A stretch of DNA of 64,000 bases from JABDMH01 sp965223215 (GCA_965223215.1 CBDCVZ010000010.1:744001-808000); one strand, 5' to 3'; shown: positions 19,096 through 29,158, counted from the first letter of the stretch. The notes: generated by a model not told the origin, from the letters alone. Program-made: numbers and translations.

Positions 19096-19148
19096 TGCTG
19101 ACAAATTGAAATATGCCATGGCTTGAGGTCAACTTAAATAAAGGACTA

Positions 19149-19685
19149 ATGGAAAACACAACAAAACTTGAAAAAATATTGACAAGGAATGACTATCTGG
19201 TCGAGAAAAATGATGGAAAGATCTTCATACGATCACGTGGTAGAACATCGAAGACAATAAAGCTATATGCTGGATTGGGAATCCTTTTGACTGTTTTTGG
19301 TTTGGCCTTACTGCTGATTTTTGGTTCGATATGGGGTTTGTTATTTCTGTCGGTGTCTATTCCAATGTTTATCCAAGCCAGGCGATTTTCTAGAGAGCAA
19401 AAAATCTTCTCCGAAAGACAATTAACCATAGCTGAAGACGCAATTACAATTGATGATGGAGCATCAAGTAAAATTCTCAGTGCTTCAGGCATTTCGAAAA
19501 TCCGCTACCGATTTGAGACCTCCGAGAATCTTTCAACTGCGAAGATCCTGGTAGAGGAGGAGGGTAGGGAGTATCAATTATTGCAAATATTTAATGACGA
19601 CAAAAGAGACTTGGACCATGACGCCCAAGATGTCATCAAGGAGCTAAGAAACTTAATGCAATTAAACTCGCCAAAACAGGGCTGA
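19149..19685 (+). CDS. small membrane protein with a two-helix hairpin
   Basis: About 178 residues from ATG 19149 (MENTTKLEKILT). Upstream in-frame residues to 19113 are less likely to be coding. A basic segment (RSRGRTSKTIKLYAG) precedes a strongly hydrophobic hairpin (GILLTVFGLALLLIFGSIWG, then LLFLSVSIPMFI). The remaining ~110 residues form a soluble domain with a PH-like beta-rich pattern. No family is recognised. Confidence 0.6.
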   Translation: MENTTKLEKILTRNDYLVEKNDGKIFIRSRGRTSKTIKLYAGLGILLTVFGLALLLIFGSIWGLLFLSVSIPMFIQARRFSREQKIFSERQLTIAEDAITIDDGASSKILSASGISKIRYRFETSENLSTAKILVEEEGREYQLLQIFNDDKRDLDHDAQDVIKELRNLMQLNSPKQG

Positions 19686-19784
19686 TGCCTGCCGGAAAGG
19701 TGAAGTCATATGACTGGGAATTCGATTTATCGGAACCCTATGTCTGGTTAGAGCACCTGATGATGGAGCCATTTTGATTTGGAC

Positions 19785-19850
19785 GCCTCCATATTCCGAA
19801 TAAGCTGACCCCCCATATTCCAAATCATGCTGACTCCTTATTCCGTCAAG
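19785..19850. repeat. tandem degenerate repeats resembling an IS21-type terminus
   Basis: Three imperfect ~24-base direct repeats start at 19791, 19815 and about 19839. Each has ATTCC followed by AA or TCA and GCTGAC(C) or AGCTCC. Multiple short repeats containing GGTCAGC...GGAATA are typical of IS21-family ends. No istA or istB reading frame is present, so this would be a solitary leftover end. The rest of 19686-19995 holds no gene. Confidence 0.3.
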
Positions 19851-19995
19851 CTCCCTGAAAAGGAGGGTAGCGCGTAAGGCATCAATGTCTTAGCTAAAAC
19901 CATTTGCCTGGTCGCAATCTTCGCCGCGTTCCAGCACGACATAGATCACACTCTGGACCTAATTGGTCCACAACTTCCCATTTTCCTACCTGGAA

Positions 19996-22365
19996 TCACC
20001 AGTTCTTGTGGAAATTAAAGAACGGTATTATTGGAAAGATACTTAACTGCTTCAATTGAGGTGCACCATTGTCCGGAGCATGCTGGATATAGTAGTAGTA
20101 GGGATTCAGCCGATTGTAGACATTGTAGATTCCTAATTTCCATGTATTGGTGCCTCTTTTCTTCGTCCGCCTAAATTCAAAAGAAATGTCCAATTTATGG
20201 AATGACCTAGACAGTATGTTGTTCACAGAAGTAACATCATAGATGTCCGTTAAATGATTGAAGCTTTGAAATCGGTCCGTCAAGTCATCTGATTGTATCT
20301 GATACCGAAAATTAGGAAATGTTAAGGGGTGTCCTGATTGGAACATCCATGTGCCTCCAAAAGAAATCTTATCGCTTATCTCACCTTTCACCACAAGCGA
20401 TATATCATGCCTCCGATCGTATAAATAAGGAAACCATTGATCATTATTAAAACCATCGAATTGCCGTTCGTTTTCAGATAACGTATAAGCTAACCATCCA
20501 CTAATTCTACCAGAATGCTTACGCAATAGCAACTCCAAACCACGCGCCTTCCCCTCACCGCCACTGATAAGCTTACTTGCTAAATCACCGGGAGTAAAGA
20601 AACTTTGCCCCGTATTTAATCTAATCAAATGATTAAACTTTTTCGAAAAGAAACCAACCGAGAGTTCATAGATCTTCATTTCACGTTTTATCTCCAGCCA
20701 AATCTGACGGGACCGCTGTGGTCTGACGTTAGCTGTACTAGGTACCCATAGATCAGCGGGGAATCCACTGGATGAATTGCTCAAAAAATGAAGAAACTGA
20801 TTTAACAACATATAGCTAGCACTAACTGACCAATTACCTCTTTGATAGTTAAATAGTAACCGCGGATCAACCAACAAAAAGTTTCTTAGGGGTACGGAAA
20901 ACAACGAAATATTGCATCCTCCCTTAACCGATACATTCTTGATTATATCATCCCATGTCCACTCGTTATAAATCTTATATTCGGGGGAATGACTTATTCC
21001 ATCGCTGTATACCGTATCGATGTCTTGATACTCATTTATATCTTTGATAGTCTGACGAAAGGGAGTAAAACTCCGACGGTGCAGCGCAACACCGATCTCC
21101 CCTGTGATTTTATTACCAAAATACTTTTGAGCATCAAGACTTAGCTGAATATCATTTATCTTAGAGAGTAGCCGCTGATCATTAGCTACTATTATTTTAT
21201 TGGGAGACCTAACATCTAGTAGACTTCGATCATCGAAAAAAAAGTCTGCATATTTAGTGTCAAATCTCAAAGCCCAGTTTCCATTGGGTATGTGATTCCA
21301 AGACAGGGCTATGACCTTGTTTCCCCAAGCAGCGCTATTCTCCGCATTAGCATTGAATTTTTCGTCTGGGAGTTCCCGAAAGGTAATGTTCTTTGCATTA
21401 TCTCTCAAATATGACTTGTCAACGCCAGCATAATATGATATATAGAAGCTATTCCTCGCATTAGGTGCAATCTTTATTTTAGCTTGAGAATCCAATATAT
21501 AGTAGCCAGCACCAAAGTCTTGTTTGTCAATATATTTAAGGTAAGCATTCGACAAGATATCGAATAGTGTTCTCCTAATTGAAAATGACGCAGTCACCTT
21601 CTGGCTGATAGGTCCATTTGCCGAGAAAGATGTTGCCAGGAGACCAATATTCAGGTCTTTTCTCCATTGGTCCTTTCCACCGTCCTTTAGACGTGTATCA
21701 ATAACTGAAGATAACCTTCCCGAGAATTTGGCAGGAATATAGTCATGATAAATCGTTGTGTTTTTAATGCTTGCTGGGTTAAATGTTGATACAAAACCGC
21801 CTAAATGATATGCATAGTATAGCGGTGTACCATCCAAAAGGATCAGGTTTTGATCTGGGCTTCCACCACGTACATGCAGACCACCATTCCCCTCCAGACC
21901 TCCAGCAATCCCAGGCAATAATTGGAAGACTTTCAAGATATCTGTTTCACCTGTTAAAGAAGGTATGTTCGATATCTCTTGTGTTTGCAGTCTTATAAAG
22001 TGATCTGTACTTCGGTACTTTTCAGAAGAACCCCTTACTTCAATTTGGGCAAGTTGTAAGCCAGCTTCAAGATTTATCTTCACAAGTGTGTCTCGTACGA
22101 GCTCAAAGTATGAAGTATCTGTGCGGTAGCCTATGTAAGAAGTGATAACGGAAACTCTTCCGGAATGATCTGGTATGCTGAGCGAAAAATATCCAGATTC
22201 ATTGGCAGTCTGAGATGATTCCTCCTCTACCAAATAGATATGTGCACCATTTAGCGCTTCCTTAGTTGTAGCATCTAATACGAAGCCACTGAAAGAAACC
22301 TGTGCTGAAAGATCTAGGGAGCACAATATGCCTATCAACACTCTTAGTAAAGGTATCCTATTCAA
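19996..22365 (-). CDS. TonB-dependent outer-membrane receptor with CarboxypepD_reg-like domain
   Basis: This has 789 residues. After the signal peptide (cut near LSAQ), residues ~23-110 form a carboxypeptidase-regulatory-like domain (SGFVLDATTKEALNGAHIYL). The plug domain follows (TDILKVFQLLPGIAGGLEG, GGLHVRGGSPDQNLILLDGT). The rest is a beta-barrel that ends NKW with a terminal aromatic pattern usual for BamA substrates. The family imports ligands using TonB energy. It is shorter than a SusC. It overlaps the upstream DUF4249 lipoprotein gene by eight bases, a pairing typical of Bacteroidota; such pairs probably form a surface uptake complex. Confidence 0.93.
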   Translation of the reverse strand: MNRIPLLRVLIGILCSLDLSAQVSFSGFVLDATTKEALNGAHIYLVEEESSQTANESGYFSLSIPDHSGRVSVITSYIGYRTDTSYFELVRDTLVKINLEAGLQLAQIEVRGSSEKYRSTDHFIRLQTQEISNIPSLTGETDILKVFQLLPGIAGGLEGNGGLHVRGGSPDQNLILLDGTPLYYAYHLGGFVSTFNPASIKNTTIYHDYIPAKFSGRLSSVIDTRLKDGGKDQWRKDLNIGLLATSFSANGPISQKVTASFSIRRTLFDILSNAYLKYIDKQDFGAGYYILDSQAKIKIAPNARNSFYISYYAGVDKSYLRDNAKNITFRELPDEKFNANAENSAAWGNKVIALSWNHIPNGNWALRFDTKYADFFFDDRSLLDVRSPNKIIVANDQRLLSKINDIQLSLDAQKYFGNKITGEIGVALHRRSFTPFRQTIKDINEYQDIDTVYSDGISHSPEYKIYNEWTWDDIIKNVSVKGGCNISLFSVPLRNFLLVDPRLLFNYQRGNWSVSASYMLLNQFLHFLSNSSSGFPADLWVPSTANVRPQRSRQIWLEIKREMKIYELSVGFFSKKFNHLIRLNTGQSFFTPGDLASKLISGGEGKARGLELLLRKHSGRISGWLAYTLSENERQFDGFNNDQWFPYLYDRRHDISLVVKGEISDKISFGGTWMFQSGHPLTFPNFRYQIQSDDLTDRFQSFNHLTDIYDVTSVNNILSRSFHKLDISFEFRRTKKRGTNTWKLGIYNVYNRLNPYYYYIQHAPDNGAPQLKQLSIFPIIPFFNFHKNW

Positions 22366-23290
22366 AGACTTCTACGTATTCTTTGTAAACCCCTGCAACC
22401 ACACCGAGTCCATTATTGACATTTGTAAAAAGCGGTTTAGGATTGGTGCCAAAAAAGAACTTTTGAAAATCATCCAATTGCTCATCCGTGTTTATACCAT
22501 GCCTATACTGCAGTAAGCTCTTCTTAAAAAGGTAGTATGAACGAGAGCTATAGTTTATATGGAGTAGATCTCCCTCCAGCAAGTTATCAACTCTTTGTAT
22601 ATCATTTCCTCCCCGAGTTTTACCATTGACCAATTGAAAGAATATTGTCGTATTGGGCCCTTGGAACATCTCATCACTTAAGACATAATATGGGGGATCG
22701 AATTCTAAAATTCCCTCTGCCTTTATCTTAGGGTCAACATTCTTTCCAAAAAGGTAATAATCTATAAAGCACCGATCCGGTTCATCAGGTAGGCATGCCT
22801 GATTGATAAATGAGAACTCATAATATTCTGCAATCTGATCATCATTCTCTAATCTAATCGTAATGTTATGAAAATCATCACCTGAGGGATCCCCCGTCAC
22901 AATAAAACTATACTCCCAATCAACCAATCTACCCTTTGCGGGTATCTGATCCCGACCCCAAACTTTTTTCCCATCATACCAGGTTTCAATTTGATACGTC
23001 GTAAGAGGTTGGGCAATAAATGAACTTATATACCACCCTTGCCCCTCCTCAAGCAAAGTATCGATCATCCCAGTTTCTTCATCCAAAATAAAGATGTCGG
23101 TACCCCCAATAAAATCAAGTATAGTGTCTTCTACTTCTCCAGTTGATCCAAAATAAACACGAATCTGTTGATTTGCCTGCATTATGGATGTTAAGACGGG
23201 CATATTCTGGTGGGTAGGAAGTGAAAATTCAAAGGTATCGACACACGAAACCAGCATATGGGCAAATACGATGATGAATAGCCTCCACAT
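22358..23290 (-). CDS. DUF4249 surface lipoprotein, partner of the TonB-dependent receptor
   Basis: This has 310 residues with a lipobox (MLVSC at about residues 12-16), so it is anchored in the outer membrane. The start of the mature protein (DTFEFSLPTHQNMPVLTSIM) has the DUF4249 opening pattern. The rest is beta-rich. It ends in KEYVEVFE. It is the first gene of a two-gene operon and overlaps the receptor start by eight bases. By analogy with SusD-type partners it probably helps the receptor capture ligand; the ligand is unknown. Confidence 0.85.
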   Translation of the reverse strand: MWRLFIIVFAHMLVSCVDTFEFSLPTHQNMPVLTSIMQANQQIRVYFGSTGEVEDTILDFIGGTDIFILDEETGMIDTLLEEGQGWYISSFIAQPLTTYQIETWYDGKKVWGRDQIPAKGRLVDWEYSFIVTGDPSGDDFHNITIRLENDDQIAEYYEFSFINQACLPDEPDRCFIDYYLFGKNVDPKIKAEGILEFDPPYYVLSDEMFQGPNTTIFFQLVNGKTRGGNDIQRVDNLLEGDLLHINYSSRSYYLFKKSLLQYRHGINTDEQLDDFQKFFFGTNPKPLFTNVNNGLGVVAGVYKEYVEVFE

Positions 23291-23628
23291 ATCGATATCA
23301 TTATAACATGGATTTCACTGATCTTATTTTCTTGATATTGCAATCCTTGAAATGTAGAGACCATGGCAGTCCTCTATAACCTGCCTAGTCTATACCATAG
23401 AAATCATACTGGTAAATGTTTGCACTCATCTCATAATATCCACTTGAGGAGGATCTGATGCATACTCCATCTCGTCTCATTCAAAAAAGCAACATTGTTG
23501 CTGGCACCAACACTATGGACCCACACTGTAATGGCATTACTGGCCATAAACCTGTGTTATGTGGAACTGTAGTCGCTGTACAGTTACATCCAGACTGGAA
23601 CTACCTGACCTACTGAAATCAAAATAAA

Positions 23629-23677
23629 TTTGCGCAAGCAAAAGCTTGTATATATATTTGCAAGGTATTGCTTGCGC
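23629..23677 (+). promoter_or_regulatory. promoter embedded in a palindromic operator upstream of the ArsR gene
   Basis: TTTG at 23629-23632 and TATATTTG at 23653-23660 are 20 bases apart and fit the Bacteroidota -33/-7 consensus (TTTG...TAnnTTTG). A perfect 10-base inverted repeat flanks the -7 box: GCGCAAGCAA (23632-23641) and TTGCTTGCGC (23668-23677). An inner CTTG...CAAG pair lies between. A dimeric regulator bound here would block the promoter. The ATG is 16 bases beyond the right arm, so autoregulation by the ArsR protein is likely. Confidence 0.75.
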
Positions 23678-23692
23678 TTTTAATCTAAAAGG

Positions 23693-24016
23693 ATGAGAAG
23701 AGACGTATTTCAAGCCATAGCCGACCCCACCAGAAGAGACATCTTGTTGTCATTGACCCAAGAGCCCCAAAATGTAAAATCGATAGCCCATCAGTTTGAT
23801 ATGACGCGTCAGGCTGTTTCTTTACATATCAAGTACCTCCATGAATGTGGCGTAATTTCGATTGTAAAGCAAGGAAGGCACCGATACTGTAGCCTGGAGC
23901 TGAATAAACTTACTGAAGTTGCAGACTGGTTGGATCCTTTCCGCGTCTTATGGGAAAGTAGATTTAGAAAGTTGGACAACTTATTAGTTGAATTAAAAAC
24001 AAAAGGTAATTCATGA
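23693..24016 (+). CDS. ArsR-family transcriptional regulator
   Basis: A 107-residue winged-helix dimer. It opens MRRDVFQAIADPTRRDILLS, typical of the ArsR subgroup that pairs with SRPBCC proteins. The recognition region is MTRQAVSLHIKYLHECGVIS, and the wing is IVKQGRHRYCSL. No CxC metal site is seen, so it probably senses something other than a metal. It overlaps the next gene by four bases (ATGA). A palindromic operator lies directly upstream, so it probably represses its own operon. Confidence 0.92.
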   Translation: MRRDVFQAIADPTRRDILLSLTQEPQNVKSIAHQFDMTRQAVSLHIKYLHECGVISIVKQGRHRYCSLELNKLTEVADWLDPFRVLWESRFRKLDNLLVELKTKGNS

Positions 24017-24504
24017 ACGAGACTAATTTTGAAACGAAAGGCAGTCAACTGATCGTGACTCGAACCTTTATGGCACCTCTGGCGCTCGTTTGGCGTGCTT
24101 GGACGGAGCCTGAATTGCTAGACCAATGGTGGGCACCAAAGCCGTGGAAATCGCAAACTTCGCACATGGAATTTAAGATGGGAGGTTATCGACTCTATGC
24201 CATGGTTGGGCCCCAGGGAGAAAAGCATGTGGGCCGTACCGACTATCTCTCCATTATTGTCAATCACAGCTTTTCTGGCAAGGATTCGTTCTGCGATGCT
24301 GCAGGAAATGTCAATCCAGAGCTTCCGGTTGCAAAATTTAGTAACCAATTTACAGGAGAAGGGGATCAAACGGTGGTAAGGGTGGTCACCCAATATGGCT
24401 CTGAAGAAGAACTGCAACAAGTAATAAAAATGGGAATGAAGGAAGGCCTCTCCATGGCCTATGAAAATCTGGACCAATTATTATTTGAATCATCGGCAAA
24501 TTGA
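24013..24504 (+). CDS. SRPBCC (AHSA1-like) domain protein
   Basis: A 163-residue soluble START/Bet-v1-fold protein. The family signatures are present: LIVTRTFMAPLALVWRAWTE, LLDQWWAPKPW, and the C-terminal helix LQQVIKMGMKEGLSMAYENL. Such proteins bind small hydrophobic ligands in a cavity and are often co-transcribed with an ArsR regulator, as here. Its specific ligand is not known. Confidence 0.9.
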   Translation: MNETNFETKGSQLIVTRTFMAPLALVWRAWTEPELLDQWWAPKPWKSQTSHMEFKMGGYRLYAMVGPQGEKHVGRTDYLSIIVNHSFSGKDSFCDAAGNVNPELPVAKFSNQFTGEGDQTVVRVVTQYGSEEELQQVIKMGMKEGLSMAYENLDQLLFESSAN

Positions 24505-24562
24505 GATCACAAACACCAGCAGCGTTAGAAAAGCAAAAGGCACAGGACGATCAGCTTTTGAC

Positions 24563-27500
24563 CTATCGGCGATCCGCTTCACCACGTTCGACAAAATACA
24601 TTTCGAGTGCGCCTTTGTGTTTCGTTTCAATTTTTCCGCGGTATTCAAAGGAAAATGCCATGTCATCTTTTAAATATTGGTACGTATGGTGACTGATATT
24701 AACCTTGCCCGCTAGACCAGCACTCTCCATGCGGGAGGCAGTATTCACGGTGTCACCCCAGATGTCATAAGCAAATTTCTTGATGCCTACAATGCCAGCT
24801 ACCACAGGTCCGGTGTGTACGCCGATGCGGATTTCAAAGGTATCATCTCCACGTAATTCCCGCTGATCAATCATGTAATCTCTAATCGCCAATGCAGCGA
24901 GTACTGCGTCCCTTGGATTGGTGCTGGTGGGTGTAGGTAATCCCGCTGCCGCCATATAGGAATCACCCACCGTCTTGATTTTCTCTACTTGGAATTGCTC
25001 CATGACTTGGTCAAACGCCTTAAAGCAATGATCAATTTCTGCTACTAATAATTCCGGGCTCAGGTGTTCAGCTTTTTGTGTAAAATTTTTGAAGTCAGTG
25101 AACAAGACCGTCACGGTATCATAATTTTTGGCTTTGGCAATGCCGTTCTTTTTTAATTCCTCAGCTGTTTCGTGGGGCAGAATATTAAGCAACAATTCAT
25201 CTGATTTTTCCTTCTCCGCTTGAATAATGTCCTTTTGCGCTCTTATCTCGGCCGTACGTTCGGCAACCGTTTTCTCCAATTTCCTTTGCCTCGCTTTGAG
25301 CGCCTTAGTGCGCCAATTAATATATCCTATGATGCCGGCGATTAAGAGCACCAGGTACATCAGTACCGGCACCCAATGCAGATACCAGGGGGGTCTAACT
25401 TTAAAACTATAAGTCAAAGCTGTCTCTTTCCAATTTCCCTTTTCATCTCCTGCCCTCACCGCAAAAGTATATTCTCTTGGAAATAGAAATGCCGGCAAAT
25501 TCGTGTAGCGAATACTATTATCCATTTTTTCCTCCGACCAATCTTCGTCATAACCACTTAATTTCGTCTGGTATCGCAAACCCTTTTCATAGGTATAACT
25601 CAGGCCAGCATATTCAATAATTAGTTCGTTATTGCTTTTACCATCTCGATTGAGCTGAAAATCGCGTAGCACGACAATGGGAGCCAGCGTGTCTTGATCA
25701 TCCAGATCCGGATCATAAAGGGATAGACCCTTGGCGGTGGCAAAGAATAATTTTCCTTCTTCATTTTGAGATAATGAGGGATGCCCCCAGGCTACATCAT
25801 CGATCAGACCATCGCTCTGCCGGATATTGCGAATAATGCGCTTCTCACCTAAATCGATGGCATATAGCCCCTGGATGGTTGGGGCCCATAAAATGCGTCC
25901 ATTTCGATCAGCTAAAAGTCCCTGGGCAGCATTGGGTTCTAGTCCATTGTCCTTATTAAAAACGTAAGTGGTTGTATCCGTACCAGTATCCATTGCCAGT
26001 ACACCAAAATTTGAGCTAATCCAGAGCATATTGTTGACGTATTCCAATCCGGTGGTTTCACGAATGGTATCAGCATCTATATGGACATGTATCGGCTCAA
26101 AAACAGTATCTCTAATGGTGAAAGAAGATCTTTGTTCCGGTTGGGTACTCTTTTCATTTTTTAATCTTAGAAGACCTTCAATTGTCACGGGAAATCTCGA
26201 GCGCAGAACACCATAACCGGAATCAGCTAGATAGATTACATTTGCATCATCTTGAGCCAGATCTCTGAGTCCGATGCTTTGAATGCCTGCTTCTTTCCCA
26301 AAGTAAAACCAAGTTTCTTCGAAAAGCATCAGTAAACTGTTTGCACCCACAAACCAGGTTGTTTCAACTAATTCACCCGCTTGCGAGCGCGGTAACATGA
26401 TCCGCTTGACCTTATTCAAATGATCAATCTGCCATTTGCGAACGTAGACCGTTTTATTCCAAAGTTTATGTGGAATCGGTCCGTCAAAAAATTGAATGGC
26501 AGGATCGTCTTTCTCCTGGTGGATACAAGTGAGTCCCTGCCGTCCGGCTACCCACAATCTTCCGCGACCATCTTGGTGCAACCCCAATATCACATTGGAA
26601 ATCAAACCTTCATTGGTGGTCATGCTTTCATGGCTACCGTCGGATCTGATGAAAGCAATGCCTCCCGCAGTCCCGACCGCGATCATTTCATCTCGGGCAG
26701 AACCTGATGCTGCGGGGCCAATGACGTAGTTGGGAAGCACTGCGATTACTCCACCATCAGGCAAAACCGCTGGGGCACCTCCCCGTGAACTGGAGGTGTA
26801 ATGGCCGAATGCCTGATAATCTCCTGGCATCCGAGATACGCCAGCATTACTGGCAACCCAGATATTGCCCTCACGGTCTTGGAGTAGATCCCAAACCGCA
26901 TTAGCTAAGAGCCCATTTCGCACGCTATGATTACGTACCACATCCGTTCCTATCTGCCAATCGATCAGACCTGAAGTAAGTGAACTCCCAAGTACATGAC
27001 CCGGCTTGATTTCACAAAAAGCCCGAATGCTGAGATGGTTAACTTCTGAATAAGTCTTAACCGCTAGATCTTGATGAGGATGAATCGACCAGGTGAACCC
27101 ATCGAGACAATGTCCCCATATGGTGCCATCGCTGGTATAAGAGATATCTGTTGTCAGGGCATGACTGGGATTCATTGCTGAACCAAAATCGAGCTCAGCC
27201 ACATTAATCTCATAATTTACCGGATCGATGGACAGCAAATACTCGCTCTGAGCAACAGCGTAGATCTTACCATCTGAATGTTGGAGGAAGGAGAAATTAA
27301 TGCGTTTATTTTCAGGCAGATCTTGGGTCACTATGCTGTCCGTGCGCAATGAATCTTGATCGTCATAATAATACCTCAGGATCAAGTCATCGAGACCAGT
27401 CCACACATTGCCATAGCTATCGGCAAATAAGTTGTTTCGACCAATGATGCGTGTGGTGGGAAAATTTATCCCGTCAATTTCCTGACCAAAAGTAATCTGT

Positions 27501-27886
27501 TCACCCGGAGCATAGTCGGTTAGCGATCGGGTGGAGGCAAAAATTCCTTGATGAGCATCGCCCAACCAAAGTCGGTCTTTATTGTCTTGACAAATGCTGA
27601 ACAGATAGGTGGTGATCCCCTGGTCGAATGAGAACAATTCCATTTTACTTCCATCATATCGCACGAGTCCACTTCCATAAATTGCCATCCAAATGTAGCC
27701 CTGCCCATCCTGGAAAATGGCGGTGGCAGCAGTTCCCGGAAGCGGATTGATCTCATTTTCCGTGCTAAAATGCGTCAATGGTAGTTCTTGAGAATTGGCC
27801 ACATAGTAAAAGAGTGCAGATAAAGTGCAGATATGGGTTACAATCGAAAATCTTATTCGTAAGTATGGCATTGAGATGTTTGACAT
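24563..27886 (-). CDS. periplasmic-propeller sensor fused to an adenylate cyclase
   Basis: This has 1107 residues. After a signal peptide come propeller repeats (DGQGYIWMAIYGSGLVRYDG, DREGNIWVASNAGVSRMPG) and a Y_Y_Y domain (YTYEKGLRYQTKLSGYDEDW). A membrane helix (WVPVLMYLVLLIAGIIGYI) and a coiled coil lead to a class III cyclase domain in the last ~190 residues. Metal Asp residues are in VTVLFTDFKNFT and TVGDSYMAAAG. Lys in EKIKTVGD and Asp in YDIWGDTVN are the adenine-choosing residues, and SRME has the transition-state Arg. It should therefore make cAMP under control of a periplasmic signal. It is convergent with the ArsR/SRPBCC operon and stands alone. Confidence 0.92.
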   Translation of the reverse strand: MSNISMPYLRIRFSIVTHICTLSALFYYVANSQELPLTHFSTENEINPLPGTAATAIFQDGQGYIWMAIYGSGLVRYDGSKMELFSFDQGITTYLFSICQDNKDRLWLGDAHQGIFASTRSLTDYAPGEQITFGQEIDGINFPTTRIIGRNNLFADSYGNVWTGLDDLILRYYYDDQDSLRTDSIVTQDLPENKRINFSFLQHSDGKIYAVAQSEYLLSIDPVNYEINVAELDFGSAMNPSHALTTDISYTSDGTIWGHCLDGFTWSIHPHQDLAVKTYSEVNHLSIRAFCEIKPGHVLGSSLTSGLIDWQIGTDVVRNHSVRNGLLANAVWDLLQDREGNIWVASNAGVSRMPGDYQAFGHYTSSSRGGAPAVLPDGGVIAVLPNYVIGPAASGSARDEMIAVGTAGGIAFIRSDGSHESMTTNEGLISNVILGLHQDGRGRLWVAGRQGLTCIHQEKDDPAIQFFDGPIPHKLWNKTVYVRKWQIDHLNKVKRIMLPRSQAGELVETTWFVGANSLLMLFEETWFYFGKEAGIQSIGLRDLAQDDANVIYLADSGYGVLRSRFPVTIEGLLRLKNEKSTQPEQRSSFTIRDTVFEPIHVHIDADTIRETTGLEYVNNMLWISSNFGVLAMDTGTDTTTYVFNKDNGLEPNAAQGLLADRNGRILWAPTIQGLYAIDLGEKRIIRNIRQSDGLIDDVAWGHPSLSQNEEGKLFFATAKGLSLYDPDLDDQDTLAPIVVLRDFQLNRDGKSNNELIIEYAGLSYTYEKGLRYQTKLSGYDEDWSEEKMDNSIRYTNLPAFLFPREYTFAVRAGDEKGNWKETALTYSFKVRPPWYLHWVPVLMYLVLLIAGIIGYINWRTKALKARQRKLEKTVAERTAEIRAQKDIIQAEKEKSDELLLNILPHETAEELKKNGIAKAKNYDTVTVLFTDFKNFTQKAEHLSPELLVAEIDHCFKAFDQVMEQFQVEKIKTVGDSYMAAAGLPTPTSTNPRDAVLAALAIRDYMIDQRELRGDDTFEIRIGVHTGPVVAGIVGIKKFAYDIWGDTVNTASRMESAGLAGKVNISHHTYQYLKDDMAFSFEYRGKIETKHKGALEMYFVERGEADRR

Positions 27887-28543
27887 CTAATTGATGATCA
27901 ATGTAAAGATAGATTAGTGAGATGCCTAATCATTGGGAAAAAATCCATAAGGCTTGGGAAGGAATAAATGCTGCTCGTTGCAAAAAACGAAGCTTGAAGT
28001 TTGCAATTAACCAAGATTTGGCAACTGCAGGGCTGTATTCTAAAAAAACGTGCCTTGCCATGACCCCCCGACTTATCCGAGAGGATGAACATCCGCTTTT
28101 GTAGGAAATCCTCTATCAAGCATGGTTCATTCCTATGAGCAACAAATGTTATCCAAATCGATCACTACGGATTGTGCAATAAAAAAATATACAGAAGACT
28201 GGAATCAATTATTAAATGCAACTCCTTCATCCACCCTAAGCATCACGAATCTGGAGAGATCTGTGGATCAAATACTTATTGAATCTACTGGATGACTTGA
28301 AGACGATATCGCTGGTCAGTTGTTAAAATGTGTTATTTAACACTTTCATTGGTCACCACTTTATATCATTATCATACATTCGCGGCCGATGTTTGGAGGC
28401 ACCTTTTGTCAACACAGAATGGATTTCCAAGAAACGTCATGACCCATGGCAAGGTCATCAAGTAGGCTTGGGTTTTCGCGTACAACAACTGCATCACACC
28501 GCCAAGGATCTGATTTATAGGTAAAGCATAGAAGAGGTTACGA
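27887..28543. other. intergenic stretch, no supported gene
   Basis: About 650 bases between divergent genes. Short open frames on both strands lack motifs. Promoters for the cyclase (-) and the lipoprotein (+) should be here, but none was clear. Confidence 0.35.
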
Positions 28544-29158
28544 ATGTTAAAGAAGACAGTACTACTACTATGGGGCCTAGTCCCAATATTGGTTATTGGC
28601 TGCTCCAAGGTACCGGCCACAAAGCATCTTAATCAATTTAGTCTTCTGGTTGATGGCGTCCCGTGGCATGTTTCGGAGTCAACAACCGATCCTTGTCAGA
28701 AAGCCTTCCACGCATCAGAGTCCTTCGGACCTTATGAGGTTGGGCAACAACCTGAACCATCCTACTACCATATTTATGCTATTCAAGATCCACTGGTTTT
28801 CGAAGGAGTTGCTGATGTAAAGAACAAGCTTGAAATTCAAGTTTACGACGTTGCCGAAATTGGACATTACCTAATCGATGGATCAGATCAGGAAAACTTT
28901 CAGTCTTTCGTTCGCTTCTTGGTAACCACTGCTGAGGGAGAGAAAAAACTTTATAAAAATGATCAGCGTGGCAACTTTGTTTTCTCCATTGATAGATTTA
29001 TCAATACAAGTACACTATCGGGCCTTAGGGGGATCGCCGGTGAATTTGCTGGCACCCTCTATGAAGTCAGTGAACCAAGTGATTCACTGGTAATATCTCA
29101 AGGTGAATATCTATTTGCCAAGATGAATTGGACCAATTTTGATCAGTGTGCCCCGTGA
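28544..29158 (+). CDS. hypothetical lipoprotein
   Basis: This has 204 residues with a leader ending in a lipobox (LVIGC, about residues 16-20). The mature part is beta-rich (NQFSLLVDGVPWHVSE, NKLEIQVYDVAEIGHYLI). It resembles single-domain Bacteroidota lipoproteins of the DUF5025/DUF6252 kind in layout, but the assignment is not firm. Two cysteines near residues 50 and 202 may pair. It has no operon partner. Confidence 0.7.
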   Translation: MLKKTVLLLWGLVPILVIGCSKVPATKHLNQFSLLVDGVPWHVSESTTDPCQKAFHASESFGPYEVGQQPEPSYYHIYAIQDPLVFEGVADVKNKLEIQVYDVAEIGHYLIDGSDQENFQSFVRFLVTTAEGEKKLYKNDQRGNFVFSIDRFINTSTLSGLRGIAGEFAGTLYEVSEPSDSLVISQGEYLFAKMNWTNFDQCAP

